DNA from: Hydrangea macrophylla
Lineage: Eukaryota; Streptophyta; Magnoliopsida; Cornales; Hydrangeaceae
DNA length: 64,000 nt
Assembly (NCBI GenBank): GCA_033977485.1
Contig: CM066997.1
Span: 80,942,634-81,006,633 of the forward strand
Direction of reading: 5' to 3'
Part shown: positions 1 to 10,381 of the stretch, piece by piece
Numbering within the stretch: position 1 is the first letter of the stretch
Layout: every line of letters begins with the position of its first letter
Made by a program: the position numbers and the translations under genes
The notes under the pieces: generated by a model
Told to the model about the DNA's origin: nothing
Seen by the model: only the letters and a program-made list of their open reading frames with translations
Database searches by the model: none

Positions 1-122
1 ACTTGAGAACCTACAAAACAAAAAAAAAAAATTAGTAACTCAAAACAAAAACGGAAAATAAGAAAAAAAACTAATATAATATTTACGAATTAACTAAACT
101 AAGATTCTAAAACTAAAGGGGG

Positions 123-140
123 TCCCCGGCAATGGCGTCA
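123..140 (-). other. Primer binding site, tRNA-Asp type
   Basis: The minus strand reads TGACGCCATTGCCGGGGA. As I recall the plant tRNA-Asp 3' end, this differs at two positions from its 18-nt complement. It marks the left border of the LTR that lies to its right and sets the element's orientation as minus. Confidence 0.65.
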
Positions 141-1044
141 AGAATTGATCTTGTCAAAATCAAGATATAAAAGTATACTTTACTTTTCAAGGATTTGTAG
201 TGTGGAAGCAAAGGTCGAACCCACAGAGATTGAATAACTAAAGCACTTTAATTTTAAAACCTAAATCTAATTGATTAAGAAAAATGGATTTTAACTTTGA
301 TTTTAATTAAACTAAGAATGATGAAAGTAAATCTAAATTATGAAAGCAATTAAAAGTTGTTTTAAACGATATTTAAAGTGAACCTAGGATTGCCAATCCA
401 CCACTAGCTTCATAATAAAGGTATTTATGCATTCAATGAGCTTATTACATTGGATGATAATGGGGAATTGTAGGTACAAGCCCAATTCCTCCGTCAAGAA
501 GATAACTACGATTCAAGCACCAACATAATTCATCTTCGGTTGGCACGGATTGTCTCACACTAAACTAGGGTTACGACACAATCTGTCTTTCCTAGGAATG
601 AACTATTCGGCTACTTGATATCACAATTCAATTAAGCACCATTACATGTAAATAATCCATACAAGCACAACAAATATAGATCATTGAGCACATCACATTC
701 AATATAGATCTAAGACAAGAATGGATTTTGAAAGCAATGATTTAATCAATAGAAGTATGATTTTATTATAAAAATTCTCAAAAAATGTAATCATCATCCA
801 TACATAATAAAACTAAAAGAAATACATAAATAACACCGTATTACTTGGCTAGGGTTTCATTGAAACCCTAGATCTAGGTTTAGTTGGCCATAGAAGCGAT
901 GATTGGCAAGAGGTTGATGGAGGAGGCCATGGAAATCCTTAGTCTTCTTCTTCTTCTTCTTGCTTTTCCCTCTTCAATGGATGTGTATATTATTGTATAA
1001 TATGGTGTGTATAAAGTGTGTAACCCCAATATTGAATTATAATA

Positions 1045-1056
1045 GGGTATATATAG
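1045..1056 (-). promoter_or_regulatory. Putative LTR TATA box
   Basis: The minus strand reads CTATATATACCC, about 360 bp inside the inferred LTR start. This is a plausible position for the U3 promoter of a roughly 1.3-kb LTR. It is inferred from sequence only. Confidence 0.4.
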
Positions 1057-1194
1057 ATTTGGAGCAAGTTTGGAAGCTTTTCTAAACCTATTCGCATTGA
1101 AATTGCTATATTTTACAGTTTAGATGTAATTAGGCAGTTTTGTTCATGTGGGGTTCTTCAGTACATAGAAATACACAACTTTGGTTTTTACACA

Positions 1195-1285
1195 GGTCTT
1201 GCGAGCGGGCTGCGTGAGCACGTAATTGGGAGGTTGCGCGAGTGAGTTGCCAGATTGTCGCGTGAGCGGGCTGCTCGCGTGAGAT
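1195..1285. repeat. GC-rich cluster of CGAG/CGCG motifs
   Basis: Repeated short motifs of the kind GCGAGCGGGCTGC and GCGTGAGC lie in an otherwise AT-rich LTR. Very similar clusters occur in the unrelated Tekay LTRs at 35495-35780 and 47341-47640. Confidence 0.6.
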
Positions 1286-1445
1286 GCCTTTTTCAGCTTC
1301 TTTCTTTATACTTTTTCACCCCATTTAGCATAGAATCCTTACTTTTCTCCAAATCCTGATAAAAAATAGAAAAGAAAGTAAAAATACACAAAAATAGGAT
1401 AAAAAGTACTAACAAATGTGAATTAAGGCGTGTAATTAGGATTTG

Positions 1446-2071
1446 TTCTCTCCCGATCAGGTTCAAAGAAGATGGGACTGTAGAAGGACCTACTCCTGTC
1501 GAGATTGATCATCTGACTAGGTCGGGCCGTCATTATCAGCCTCAATAGCCTGTTATGGAAACCATCGAGAAAGGACCAATCAAAGACAAGGGAAAGGGGA
1601 AAATGGATGAGGTCATCGAAGAGGACAATGAGATGATAAAGCAATTGAAGAAAACTCAAACACGCCTCTCAATGTGGGACATAATGGTGACATCCTACAA
1701 GCATAGGCATGCCGTGTTGAACGCCTTAGCTGGAATTGAGGTCCCCATTGACGCTGCACCAGAAGATATGGTGGCTCTCTTAAGCACACTCACCCCTGAT
1801 CTAATCATTACCTTCTCCGATGAGGATATGTCGCTGAAAGGATCTGCATATAACAAGGCTTTGTACATCACTGTTGGGTGCAAGGGGCAACAAGTGCCAT
1901 TTTGTCTGGTCAATACGAGTTTCGCCTTAAATGTCTGTGCTTTAAGAATTGCCACCACCTTAGGGGTCAACATCCTAGACATCACTCCGTCTGTAAAATC
2001 CGAGAGGGCTTATGATAACACCAAGAGAACTGTAATGGGGACTGTTTCTATCCAAATCCAAGTAGGGTCTT
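1446..2071 (+). pseudogene. T0 gag-pro fragment ending in the retropepsin domain
   Basis: This aligns base for base with T1 from about 8120 to 8740. It covers the linker (GPIKDKGKGK), the conserved segment around MWDIMVTSYKHR and the protease core. The retropepsin active-site triad, VDTGS in T1, reads VNTSF here, so the catalytic Asp is lost. A TAG interrupts the frame at about 1546. The frame is cut at 2071 by the insertion of T1, and protease sequence resumes at 31854 after the duplicated GTCTT. Confidence 0.85.
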
Positions 2072-2357
2072 TGTAGACACCCCATTTTGTCGGCTATCGG
2101 ATTTAGGAGACCCATAGCTTGGTGGTTCACAATGATCGTAAAAAAAAGGGACTCCTGGAAGTCAGCTTTATCTCTCAAAATGCTCAGATTGACTAAAATG
2201 CCCCTGAAAGCCCGAAGACTCCCAGATTTGGTCCCAAAGTTCTAAAAACGTGCTATGTCGTAAGAAAAATGATAAAATGAGTTTTTAAGTAAAACCGGAA
2301 GAAATCGTCAGCTCTTAGAGACCCCCGGAAGTCCCGGAAGTTCTCCGAAAGTCCCCG

Positions 2358-2554
2358 TTGACCAGTTTGACCAAAGTTTGACCAGGTTTGACCAAGTTTG
2401 ACCAAAATCGTCCGAGTTCACCGGAATCATTAGAAAAGTAATAAAATGAGTTCTAAAAGAGAATCGAGCGAAAACGTCGGCTCTTGGGAGCTCCCGGAGG
2501 TTCCCAGAACTTCCCGGGAATTCCAGGTTTGACCAGTTTGACCAAGATTTGACT
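2358..2554 (+). promoter_or_regulatory. Cluster of TTGACC (W-box-like) motifs in LTR U3
   Basis: Five TTGACC copies lie at 2358-2403 and three more TTGAC(C/T) at 2528-2554. TTGAC followed by C or T is the core of the W box bound by plant WRKY factors. The same clusters occur in the T1 3' LTR (about 28890-28950), the solo LTR (42100-42330, reversed) and the T0 LTR (57640-57690). Regulation by WRKY proteins is inference. Confidence 0.5.
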
Positions 2555-2914
2555 TTAGAATCGGGGCACCGAAACAATTTTCAAATATTTTTCATGGATA
2601 CTAGAGGTCAATAGCTTTCCAACGGTATATCGCACATAATTCCTGGATTTAAAACGAATTTATTATGAATTTCCAAAGCCGGAAAAGGCGATCAAATCGA
2701 CTTTTATCGCGAATACCGTAAAACTTTTCAAAGTGACCTATCCCCGAAGTATTGTTTATGTAAAGTAGACTCCATTACCTTTCCAACGGTATATCACAAC
2801 CTCAATTTGGAGTTCGTACGCATTTTCTATGAATTTCGGACGAAATAGGGCCTTTTTCGCGAATACCGGAACTTCAGGGGGCCTAAACAGCATTATCTGG
2901 ACGAGGGAGGAGCA

Positions 2915-2973
2915 GTGCCGCCGCGGCACTGGCCCACTGCTGCCGCGGCACTAGCCCAATGCCGCCGCGGTAC
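2915..2973. repeat. Three near-identical GC-rich inverted repeats
   Basis: The unit GTGCCGC-C-GCGGCAC is a 7-bp inverted repeat with a one-base centre. Copies lie at 2915-2929, 2937-2951 and 2959-2973; the last two are slightly changed. They are 145-205 bp upstream of the LTR TATA box. The same triplet recurs upstream of antisense gene A (27066-27124) and in the solo LTR (41680-41738). Confidence 0.75.
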
Positions 2974-3118
2974 TCTCCTCCAGAGCAGTGTATTTTTGTA
3001 ATTTGTTTTGTGGTCCCATTTTGATTAATTAAAAACCAAAACGACATAGTTTTATGATTTCAGATGTTTGGAGCCAATGGGAGTACTTTCTAAATCCCAA
3101 AACCACCCCCAAGTTGGC

Positions 3119-3127
3119 CTATTTAAA
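3119..3127 (+). promoter_or_regulatory. LTR TATA box
   Basis: The sequence is GGCCTATTTAAACCCC. Aligned positions in the other LTRs read TATTTAAA (29639-29647), TATATAAA (minus strand, near 41528-41536) and TATATAAA (58324-58332). Conservation across four LTR copies supports its role as the core promoter. Confidence 0.6.
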
Positions 3128-5331
3128 CCCCCCATTGCTCTTCATTTTGGGGGGAGTCAAATACAAGTTTGAGAAAAGTTTGGGAGAGAAAGTTGTAGAG
3201 ATAAGGTTAGAGTAGAGAGAAAAGAAGCTTTCTTCTTTGATTTTCAAAGCAAAAGTGAGTTCTAAACTTTGTTTTTACTACATTACTCCCATTTACTTCA
3301 ACATTCAATACACCCAACCACCATTTTAGTGAACATTTAAGAGAGTGGAAGCTTTTTCCATGTCCAATGTCATTACATATGAGTGAAACACCATGATACA
3401 AGTTCAATACTTCATGAATATCATCTATTGATCATCATCTACTTGCTTGCTTATTCATTGTTTATCTCTTCTTACCTCATTTCTTTTTTGATTTTCTTTA
3501 TTTAGTTACTAGTTCATCATCATCTAAATGATGACATGAAGTTTGGGGTGAGTGAATCCTTATGGATAGTAGCTCTTGACCTCAAAAACATGTTTGATAG
3601 ATGATGATCATAACTTCAATACCTCCAAGGTATCCTTGAAGTGTATTGAAGTTATGCTCAAATAAAAATTAGTTTCTCCAACAATCTTGGAGGTTCTTGA
3701 TGATGAGTTGAATGTTTGCATTTTAAGTGGTTATAATCTTTATTGAGTATTAAAAATGCACTTTCAAAACCTCTATTTCAAAACCCCCCCTCAATCCCTC
3801 TCATTTTGATTTCAAGAAAGGAAACCTTATTTTCCCCAAAATCTTCAAAACAGTGAGTTAAAACAGTGAGTGAGATGAGTTCAAAGATTTGTCTAGAACT
3901 CAATACTCAACATATAGATGCAGGGCCACTTGGAAAGTCTCCCTAACTCATTGGAGAACACCCATGAGTTTTGGTTTGACTTGGAAGTACTTGAAAATGG
4001 TCCATTTGGACCCAAACATTCCTTCCAAACATTCTGCCTCTGCTGTCACAACAGCTTGACTAACTTCCAACTTCGTTTTCAGACATATTTTCCAAACGGG
4101 GTGGTCCCAACTTATTTTTCCCTTAAACGTCAATGTCTTAGGGAACTTTATGTATAAAATGGGTCCTTAGATCATTCGTTTTCATTTTCTAAGATTTTTC
4201 AACATTTCAGTCGACAGTACGGACTCTGTTTCTGAGTGACCTCTGTTGTTTATATGATTTCCCTCAATCTGTGATAGTTATTAAAGATTGGCTTTTTGGG
4301 TTGTATTCTACACACAATATGGAACATCTCCATAAACAATCATGCATTGAAAACGTTCCTAACCCCTCTTTTCAATTTTCCGAAGATCATGTTACAATTC
4401 TGTCCACTATTCACAGCAAGCACATTTTAACTTTCATTCTTTGATTTGATGCTTATATGCCTTCCAAATTAGTTCATATCTTAGGAAGTAGTTCATACCA
4501 CTTTTGTACATATCCCATGATGATTTCATTCATTCATTCATACACATTATAGAATTCTAAGTCATTCTAGGAATCCATGAACACAAAGCACACTACAACC
4601 TTGGCACATTCTAGATACATACATTGCATCCATGCAAGATTTGGGGCCTTCATGGCTCCTAATCTAAGAAGATTATAAGGAATGAACTTGATCACACGTT
4701 CATGCTTCCCCTCGATCTAATCATCTTTTCTCATCCGTCCCGGGGATTGAGAGGTCTTCTTTTCTCAAAGATTAACATGCATCATACTAGCTTGCTAAGC
4801 ATATTTTGATTTCTTTGTTTATTTGTTTCAAGAGCAATTCATGCCCCCTTTAGATTAGGAAGTCTTGATTATTTAATACATGATTAGACGATTTTTCCTA
4901 GGTTTATTTGTGTGATTTTCACTTTACATTGTATGATATTTGACTTAAATCTTATGAATGATATCTTATCTTTTGATTTTCAATTTCAAGATTCTTATGT
5001 GATGTAATATACTATCATAGTATTAATTGCCGAACCATACATAGTATAAGATGATTATTTGGATGCTAATTGAGGCCCGTCGAAAGACGGGGCGAGTTGA
5101 GGGTGTTTTAGTCGTGACAAAGGCTCCTTCCTCTCTCGTACCAAAACCCCGAGCCAAGTTCTTTGGTTATGAAGGGCCGGTGCCCTTTATCAATTTGGGT
5201 GAGTCAAAATTAGGTTTCTTGGTTCCTTAAAGACCAAGTGGCGACTCTGTATCTGTTTTCAACAGACCTTTTCTTTTCCTTTTCAAAACAAGTTTCAAAA
5301 CAAAAGCGGTGGAAGCCCGGTGTCCACAATC

Positions 5332-5349
5332 TGGCGACTCTGCTGGGGA
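5332..5349 (+). other. Primer binding site, tRNA-Arg type
   Basis: TGGCGACTCTGCTGGGGA starts three bases after the 5' LTR. PBSs of this kind, complementary to a tRNA-Arg 3' end, are typical of Tat/Ogre elements. The T0-type LTR at 57351-60500 is followed by almost the same site. Confidence 0.8.
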
Positions 5350-6561
5350 TTTTTATTTTTAAAACAAAATAATACAGAGGTTTGACTCATAAGAAGCATC
5401 CTTAAAATCATCTTTTTACTGTGTTTGGTTCACCACATTGCACTCTTGCATTTTTCCCTCTGACTGTGTCTGAAACGCGGCGCTGACATTGTTCAGGTCT
5501 TGCTGTGCCAGGGCACAAGTCACCGTTGATACTGTACCTTCCAAGGTATATCAAAAAGAGTAAAAACCTCCGTACTGTCTCCCTAACGGTATATTGGAAC
5601 TCTCGTCAACGGACCCTCTTTGACTAAACCCAGCCTTTGCATATAGATTCCTGTAAAACCTTTCATAGGACTGTTCATTTATCTTTTCAGATAGGACAAT
5701 GTGATATAACTGTTGTATGCCCTGACGGGATTACCTGCGCGGTGTAGACGCTTATGTGGCATTGAACAGAACCTCTTTCTTATGATTCCCAAGGCAATCA
5801 CTCACATGTGATTACATTGAGTTGACCTGCCTAGGCACCATGACAAGGATGTCTGCTCCATGCTCACAAAGATATACACCACAAACCTTGTTTATTGGTC
5901 CTAAGACATAGGAGTATGAAAACCTGCTAGACGGTATGATCACTATCACCATGTTAACCAACTTTTTCCAGAAACTCTGTCCAGATATCCCAGATATGAC
6001 CATGTTAACCAATCTTTCCCAGAAACTCTGTCCAGATATCCCAGATATGACCATGTTGACCAATTTTTCCCAGAAACTCTGTCCAGATACCCCAGATATA
6101 ACCATATTAACCAGTTTCTCCCAGAAAATCTGTCCAGATACCCCAGATATAACCATATTGACCAGTTTCTCCCAGAAACTCTGTCCAAAATTACCCGAAG
6201 TATCCCTGTTATCCCTTGGTGATCACACTGGAAAGTAAGGTTAGCACACTCTATATGACTAGGACCTTATTTGTTTAGCTGCTATCTGTTAGAAATAGAA
6301 GCATCATGTAGATTAGGGCTTACATCCGCATGCTTGTCCCATTTGCATGCACCATTCCCCATCAATCTGCACGCACTGTTTCGAGTTTGTCCACGTCACT
6401 ATCTTTGTCTGTCTAGAGTCATCACTGTCAAGATCTAATCTAGTCCTCTCGAAATCTGTCAGGTCAGTATAGATTCCCAAGGTCAGCAGTCAGGGTCCTC
6501 TTCGTGGGTCAGGAGTTTGGATAATCGATTAATCAGAAGCAGTCCGACAGCTTACTTCAGC
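5350..6561 (+). other. T1 untranslated leader
   Basis: About 1.2 kb lies between the PBS and the first good ATG of gag. Apart from the 51-bp tandem repeats at 5945-6190 I see no gene. The first 270 bp are also present, about as well conserved, at 60501-60775. Confidence 0.7.
5945..6190 (+). repeat. Tandem repeat, 51-bp unit, nearly five copies
   Basis: Units start at 5945, 5996, 6047, 6098 and a partial one at 6149. Each holds a CCAGAAACTCTGTCCAGAT core. Because 51 is a multiple of three, the array stays open in several frames on both strands and gives 17-residue repeats. I treat these frames as by-products of the repeat, not as genes. Confidence 0.85.
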
Positions 6562-7554
6562 ATGAATAGGGAAGAGTTGGAAAACAAGGTTACTGAATTG
6601 GGAGCGACCATAAGCCAGCAGTCCGACAGCCTAGCCCAAGTTCTGAAGTTCATGGAAGAACTGAAGCAGCGGCGGCCGCAACCTCCGCCCGGGTTTCCAC
6701 CACCGGAATTTGAACTACCCCCACCTGAGAATAATGGGGAAGAAGACTGGTTTCAGGGGGTCCCACCATTCGCATATGAGAAAAAGATCCAAGAAAAGAT
6801 GGACAAGGTTGACAAACTAGAAAGCGTACTGAGGAAAAGCAAGGGTATCGATGATTACATGCTAGACCTGGAAGGCCTCTTCGAGCCTGTCAAGCTGAAA
6901 CTGCCAGAGAATTTCAAGATGCCTGCCATCGACCGTTTTGACGGAACTGGGAATCCGAAAAGTCATGTGAAGCTATGTATGAGTATCTTCCAGTCCATGG
7001 GTTGTACCCACGAACACATTGCAATGTTGTTCCCGCAAAACCTTGCAAAGTCTGCACTATCGTGGTTCCTAACCTTGGAAGCCTCCAAAACCCGGGCCTG
7101 GGAAGACATCGTTCAAGTCTTCGTCGATCATTACTCCTACAATCAAGAGCTAGATGTCACCATCAGGGATACGGAAACAACCCGGCAAAACAACAATGAA
7201 TCCTTCGCTGCATTTCTGAGCAGATGGAGGAACAAGGTAGCCCAAATGACCCACCGGCCAATCGAAAAAAAACAGGTAAGGATGCTCATCCGGAATCTGC
7301 AGCCCCTCTACCATGAGAAATTATTCTACCAGTCCATCTCCACCTTTGAGGAGTTGTTTGAAGTCCGAACCCGGATTGAAGACGCTATCAGAGAAGGAAA
7401 GATAAAAAAGGAAGAGCCCCCGAGTAAGTCCAGAAGGCCTAACTACTCCCGGAATCCCCAGGATGTCAATGCCCTTAACAGCCAACCCATGGCGTACCCT
7501 CTTAGGCCATACCAACCCTCCAGCCAGGCGAACCCCTCCAATCGCCCCTTCTAG
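6562..7554 (+). CDS. gag: T1 gag (capsid polyprotein), N-terminal part of gag-pro
   Basis: A 330-residue frame starting at the ATG of MNREELENK. Upstream codons are open but offer only a TTG. The N-terminus may form a short coiled coil, followed by a proline-rich stretch (PPPGFPPPEFELPPPE). Around residues 110-270 lies a retrotransposon gag domain, with the hallmark segments DRFDGTGNPKSH, ALSWFLTLEAS, FVDHYSYNQ and NNESFAAFLSRWR. Gag would form the particle that packages element RNA. The frame stops at TAG 7552-7554, but the same frame is open for 42 further codons into the protease frame, so this looks like a nonsense change (probably CAG to TAG) in one gag-pro polyprotein. Readthrough cannot be excluded. 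Confidence 0.9.
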   Translation: MNREELENKVTELGATISQQSDSLAQVLKFMEELKQRRPQPPPGFPPPEFELPPPENNGEEDWFQGVPPFAYEKKIQEKMDKVDKLESVLRKSKGIDDYMLDLEGLFEPVKLKLPENFKMPAIDRFDGTGNPKSHVKLCMSIFQSMGCTHEHIAMLFPQNLAKSALSWFLTLEASKTRAWEDIVQVFVDHYSYNQELDVTIRDTETTRQNNNESFAAFLSRWRNKVAQMTHRPIEKKQVRMLIRNLQPLYHEKLFYQSISTFEELFEVRTRIEDAIREGKIKKEEPPSKSRRPNYSRNPQDVNALNSQPMAYPLRPYQPSSQANPSNRPF

Positions 7555-7680
7555 AAAAAGCCCCCTCGCAATTTCGCCAAGTTAGAAATCTCTCTCTCCT
7601 CAGCTTTAGACCGCCTCCTCAAAAAAGGCCATCTCCAACTACTCCGACCCCGAAACACCCCCCTCCTGCCAAATTACGAT

Positions 7681-8970
7681 ATGTCCAAGCGGTGTACCTA
7701 CCACCAAGCCCCGGGCCACAACACTGATGATTGTGTGCGCCTTTGCCATGACATTCAAGATCTTATTGACCAGAACATCATCGAGCCGCCACCAAAGCAG
7801 CCCCATATCACCCAAAATCCTCTACCAAACCACCAAAATGTCAACCTCATTGAGTCCAACCCCGTACCCTTCAACCCTGCTACTTATATCACCCCCCTAG
7901 GACAACCCTTGCCTTTCATTGACATCCCGGATTCTGTGGGAATTCATCTGATTGAAGGGGAGAATGACGAGTGGCAGCAACAGCTAGACGATGAGCAAGA
8001 CTTGTTCTTTCTGGAAGAGCATGACCTGGGGGTGGTAGACCTCAAGTGGTATGATCCCAATGATGAAAGTGACGCTTCTGTCTGGGACGAGCCGGAGAAA
8101 CCATATGTGGGAACGGATTGTGATTGGTTCAAAAAGGATGGGACTGTAGAAGGGCCTACTCCTGCTGAAATTGATCACCTGACCAGGTCAGGCCGTCACT
8201 ACCAGCCTCTGCAGCCTACCACTGAAGCCATCGAGAAGGGTCCAGTTAAAGACAAGGGGAAGGGTAAGATGGATGAGATCATAGAAGAGGATAACGAATT
8301 GATAAAACAGCTGAAGAAAACCCAAGCACATCTCTTGATGTGGGACATCATGGTAACATCCTATAAGCACAGGCAAGCCATGTTGAATGCCTTGGCTGGG
8401 ATTGAGGTCCCCATCAACGCCGCGCCGGAGGACATGGTAGTTTTCTTGGGTGCGCTTACCCCCGACCCAATCATTACATTTTCCGATGAGGACCTGCCAC
8501 CAGAGGGATCCGCCCATAACAAGGCATTATATATCACCGTGGGATGTAAGGGACAACAGGTGTCGTTTTATCTAGTTGACACGGGCTCAGCCTTAAATGT
8601 CTGTGCCCTAAGGACTTCCACCGCCTTGGGGGTCAATGTCCTTGACATCACACCATCTGTGCAATCCGTGAGGGCCTATGACAACACCAGGAGAAATGTG
8701 ATGGGAACTGTTTCTCTCCAAATCCGAGTAAGATCTTTGGTGAGCACCGAAGTCTTTCAGGTCATGGACATACCTGCCTCTTTCAACTTGCTGATCGAAA
8801 GGCCCTGGTTGCATGTCAACAAAGCCGTATCATCCATTGTGCATCAAATGATCAAGTACATCCATGAGAAGGAAGTGAAAATCATCCTCGGTAATAGTTG
8901 GGGTAATGAAGCTTTTCCGAACTACGCTCCCGTCTTTGAAATCCAAATACCTGAGTTAGAAGAAGGATAA
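7681..8970 (+). CDS. pro: T1 nucleocapsid zinc knuckle and retropepsin
   Basis: A 429-residue frame in phase with gag. The first ATG is probably internal to the original polyprotein. Residues 5-18 form a C-x2-H-x4-H-x4-C-like knuckle (CTYHQAPGHNTDDC), the variant common in Tat elements. The retropepsin active site is VDTGSALNV with Asp300, followed by the flap region and the NLLIERPWLH segment, where Ty3 proteases often have LGRPWL. The protease would cut the polyprotein. The TAA at 8968 replaces a Glu codon still readable in T0 near 32080, and the frame stays open beyond it to 9273. Confidence 0.88.
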   Translation: MSKRCTYHQAPGHNTDDCVRLCHDIQDLIDQNIIEPPPKQPHITQNPLPNHQNVNLIESNPVPFNPATYITPLGQPLPFIDIPDSVGIHLIEGENDEWQQQLDDEQDLFFLEEHDLGVVDLKWYDPNDESDASVWDEPEKPYVGTDCDWFKKDGTVEGPTPAEIDHLTRSGRHYQPLQPTTEAIEKGPVKDKGKGKMDEIIEEDNELIKQLKKTQAHLLMWDIMVTSYKHRQAMLNALAGIEVPINAAPEDMVVFLGALTPDPIITFSDEDLPPEGSAHNKALYITVGCKGQQVSFYLVDTGSALNVCALRTSTALGVNVLDITPSVQSVRAYDNTRRNVMGTVSLQIRVRSLVSTEVFQVMDIPASFNLLIERPWLHVNKAVSSIVHQMIKYIHEKEVKIILGNSWGNEAFPNYAPVFEIQIPELEEG

Positions 8971-9268
8971 ATTGGGGGATTCTTCATGGAAGAAGTCCAC
9001 ATAATCAATAATGAAGACAGGTTCCCTGAGATCCACTCTACGGTTGTCAACATCGTCCGCAAAATGAACTACTTCCCTAGAATGGGATTGGGTCAATGCC
9101 AGCAAGGGATTCAAGAGTTCCCTAAGATCAAAGGACAACAAGGTACTTTTAGGCAAGGATACAAGCCCACTGAAGAAGACATCGAGCTACAAAGGCCATG
9201 GAAGAAAAGGGTAAGGGATCTCCCACCATACAGCAAGACCTTGAATGGACAATTCATCAAAGAGGGGG
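8971..9268 (+). pseudogene. T1 protease-RT linker, separated by a stop and a frameshift
   Basis: The same frame as the protease continues after TAA 8968, with conserved segments MNYFPRMGLGQ and GYKPTEEDIELQ. It meets a one-base insertion in a G run near 9262-9268 (GAGGGGGGATGA against GAAGGGGATGA in T0), which moves the frame to that of the RT. It has no independent function. Confidence 0.75.
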
Positions 9269-10381
9269 GATGACTTCCCTTACTTCGGGTTCCCCGAACC
9301 CTGGATCCATCAAACCACTGGGAAAAGGCACCCCGGACTTGAAATCTTCGCTGACTGCGAGAGGCCTCCATATCAAAATCCGTTCTATCCCGAAGAAATT
9401 GAGAAAACCCCGGAGGAAGACTGGTTGAAATACCTTGACACTGAAGCCATCGAGAAAATATGGGAAGAATCCACTGAGAAGAAGGAAGAAAAGAGGGCCA
9501 AGAGCCAAGATGATCAGATCAAGCCAACTGAGGAGGGTCTGAGCAACCAGGCTGTAGAGTCATCTGTCTGTGTCTCCCTATCCCCTATTCCCCCAGAGTC
9601 TGTACTGCCGATTATCGAGTCTGTACTAGAGTCGGCTGCTATAAGCCCACCACTGTCCAATGTAGTCACTTCACCTATCATGAATGAAATGAAAGACGAT
9701 TCTGCTTACTCCTCTGTGTCTAATACTTGTGAATGCACAGATCCCTCCGAGGATCTCCCAATTGAACTTAAGCAACTAATTGAAAAACCACCTGCTTATG
9801 AAATAATCGAAGATACTTTATCGGTTAACCTAGGTGAAACAGATAATCCCCAAATTGTGCAAATTGGCTCAACTCTTAATAAAGAAGAAAAAGAAAAATT
9901 AGCCCTCTTGCTAAAAGAATTCAAAGATGTTTTCGCTTGGTCTTACGAAGACATGCCTGGGGTCGATCCCGACATTGTCCAACATCATATTCCCCTCCTC
10001 CCTAATTCTAAACCTGTCAAGCAAAAACTGAGGCGTATGAGGCCGGAGTGGGCACTCAAGGTTAAGGAAGAAGTGGAGAAGCAATTCAAGGCAGGATTCA
10101 TCATTGTCACCGAATATCCGGAATGGGTTGCCAATATCGTGCCAATCCCGAAGAAGGATGGAAAAGTTCGTGTGTGCGTCGACTTCCGTGATCTAAACAA
10201 GGCCAGTCCCAAGGATGACTTCCCGCTTCCCCACATCGACGTTTTAGTAGATAACACCGCAGGACATGAGCTACTATCATTCATGGATGGTTTATCAGGG
10301 TATAATCAAATTCTTATGGCGCCAGAAGATCGGGAAAAGACGACATTCACCACCCCCTGGGGACCTACTGTTATAGAGTAA
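9245..10381 (+). CDS. pol: T1 reverse transcriptase, N-terminal half
   Basis: A 378-residue frame. The first 200 residues are the variable linker (GFPEPWIHQTTGK, then an acidic stretch). RT begins near ELKQLIEKPPAYE, with VFAWSYEDMPG, the template-binding RVCVDFRDLNKAS and motif A FMDGLSGYNQI carrying the first catalytic Asp at residue 348. It ends early because one G is missing near 10360: TGGGGACC here, TGGGGGACC in T0. The protein continues in the next frame from 10381. The ATG at 9245 lies out of frame relative to the linker and is probably not a natural start. Confidence 0.88.
   Translation: MDNSSKRGDDFPYFGFPEPWIHQTTGKRHPGLEIFADCERPPYQNPFYPEEIEKTPEEDWLKYLDTEAIEKIWEESTEKKEEKRAKSQDDQIKPTEEGLSNQAVESSVCVSLSPIPPESVLPIIESVLESAAISPPLSNVVTSPIMNEMKDDSAYSSVSNTCECTDPSEDLPIELKQLIEKPPAYEIIEDTLSVNLGETDNPQIVQIGSTLNKEEKEKLALLLKEFKDVFAWSYEDMPGVDPDIVQHHIPLLPNSKPVKQKLRRMRPEWALKVKEEVEKQFKAGFIIVTEYPEWVANIVPIPKKDGKVRVCVDFRDLNKASPKDDFPLPHIDVLVDNTAGHELLSFMDGLSGYNQILMAPEDREKTTFTTPWGPTVIE

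Larger units (their letters stand above)
1..1414 (-). mobile_element. Fragment of LTR retroelement with tRNA-Asp-type PBS (LTR plus start of internal region)
   Basis: Read on the minus strand, this stretch looks like an LTR beginning TGTTAGTACT at 1414, with a TATA-like box near 1050 and an end just before a primer binding site at 123-140. Positions 1-122 would be the start of the internal region, which leaves the window. No open frame is seen. The PBS type is typical of Athila and several non-autonomous plant LTR families, so the lineage is not fixed. Sequence resembling T0 coding DNA resumes near 1446-1456, so this element was probably inserted into T0 or joined to it by rearrangement. No target duplication can be checked because the other end is outside the window. 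The LTR borders are approximate. Confidence 0.55.
2072..5328 (+). repeat. T1 5' LTR
   Basis: It starts TGTAGACACC and ends GGTGTCCACA. It is nearly the same as the 3' LTR at 28634-31848, apart from small indels. Two of these remove about 30 bp near 2311-2350 and one GC-rich inverted repeat near 2940. The U3 part holds TTGACC clusters, GC-rich inverted repeats and a TATA box at 3119, so transcription would begin near 3150, leaving about 2.1 kb of R and U5. No coding sequence is recognised in it. Confidence 0.93.

Noticed and set aside
123..140. A tRNA-Asp gene or fragment
   Set aside because: Only the 18 nt at the 3' end match, placed next to an LTR border. No cloverleaf is present, so it is a primer binding site.
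2308..4157. Short frames in the Tat LTRs, present in both copies
   Set aside because: Copies are shared only because the LTRs are duplicates. They are broken in the solo and T0 LTRs.
5812..6238. Three overlapping frames of 80-114 codons on both strands with 17-residue repeats
   Set aside because: They follow directly from the 51-bp tandem repeat, whose length is a multiple of three. No start context or family supports a protein.
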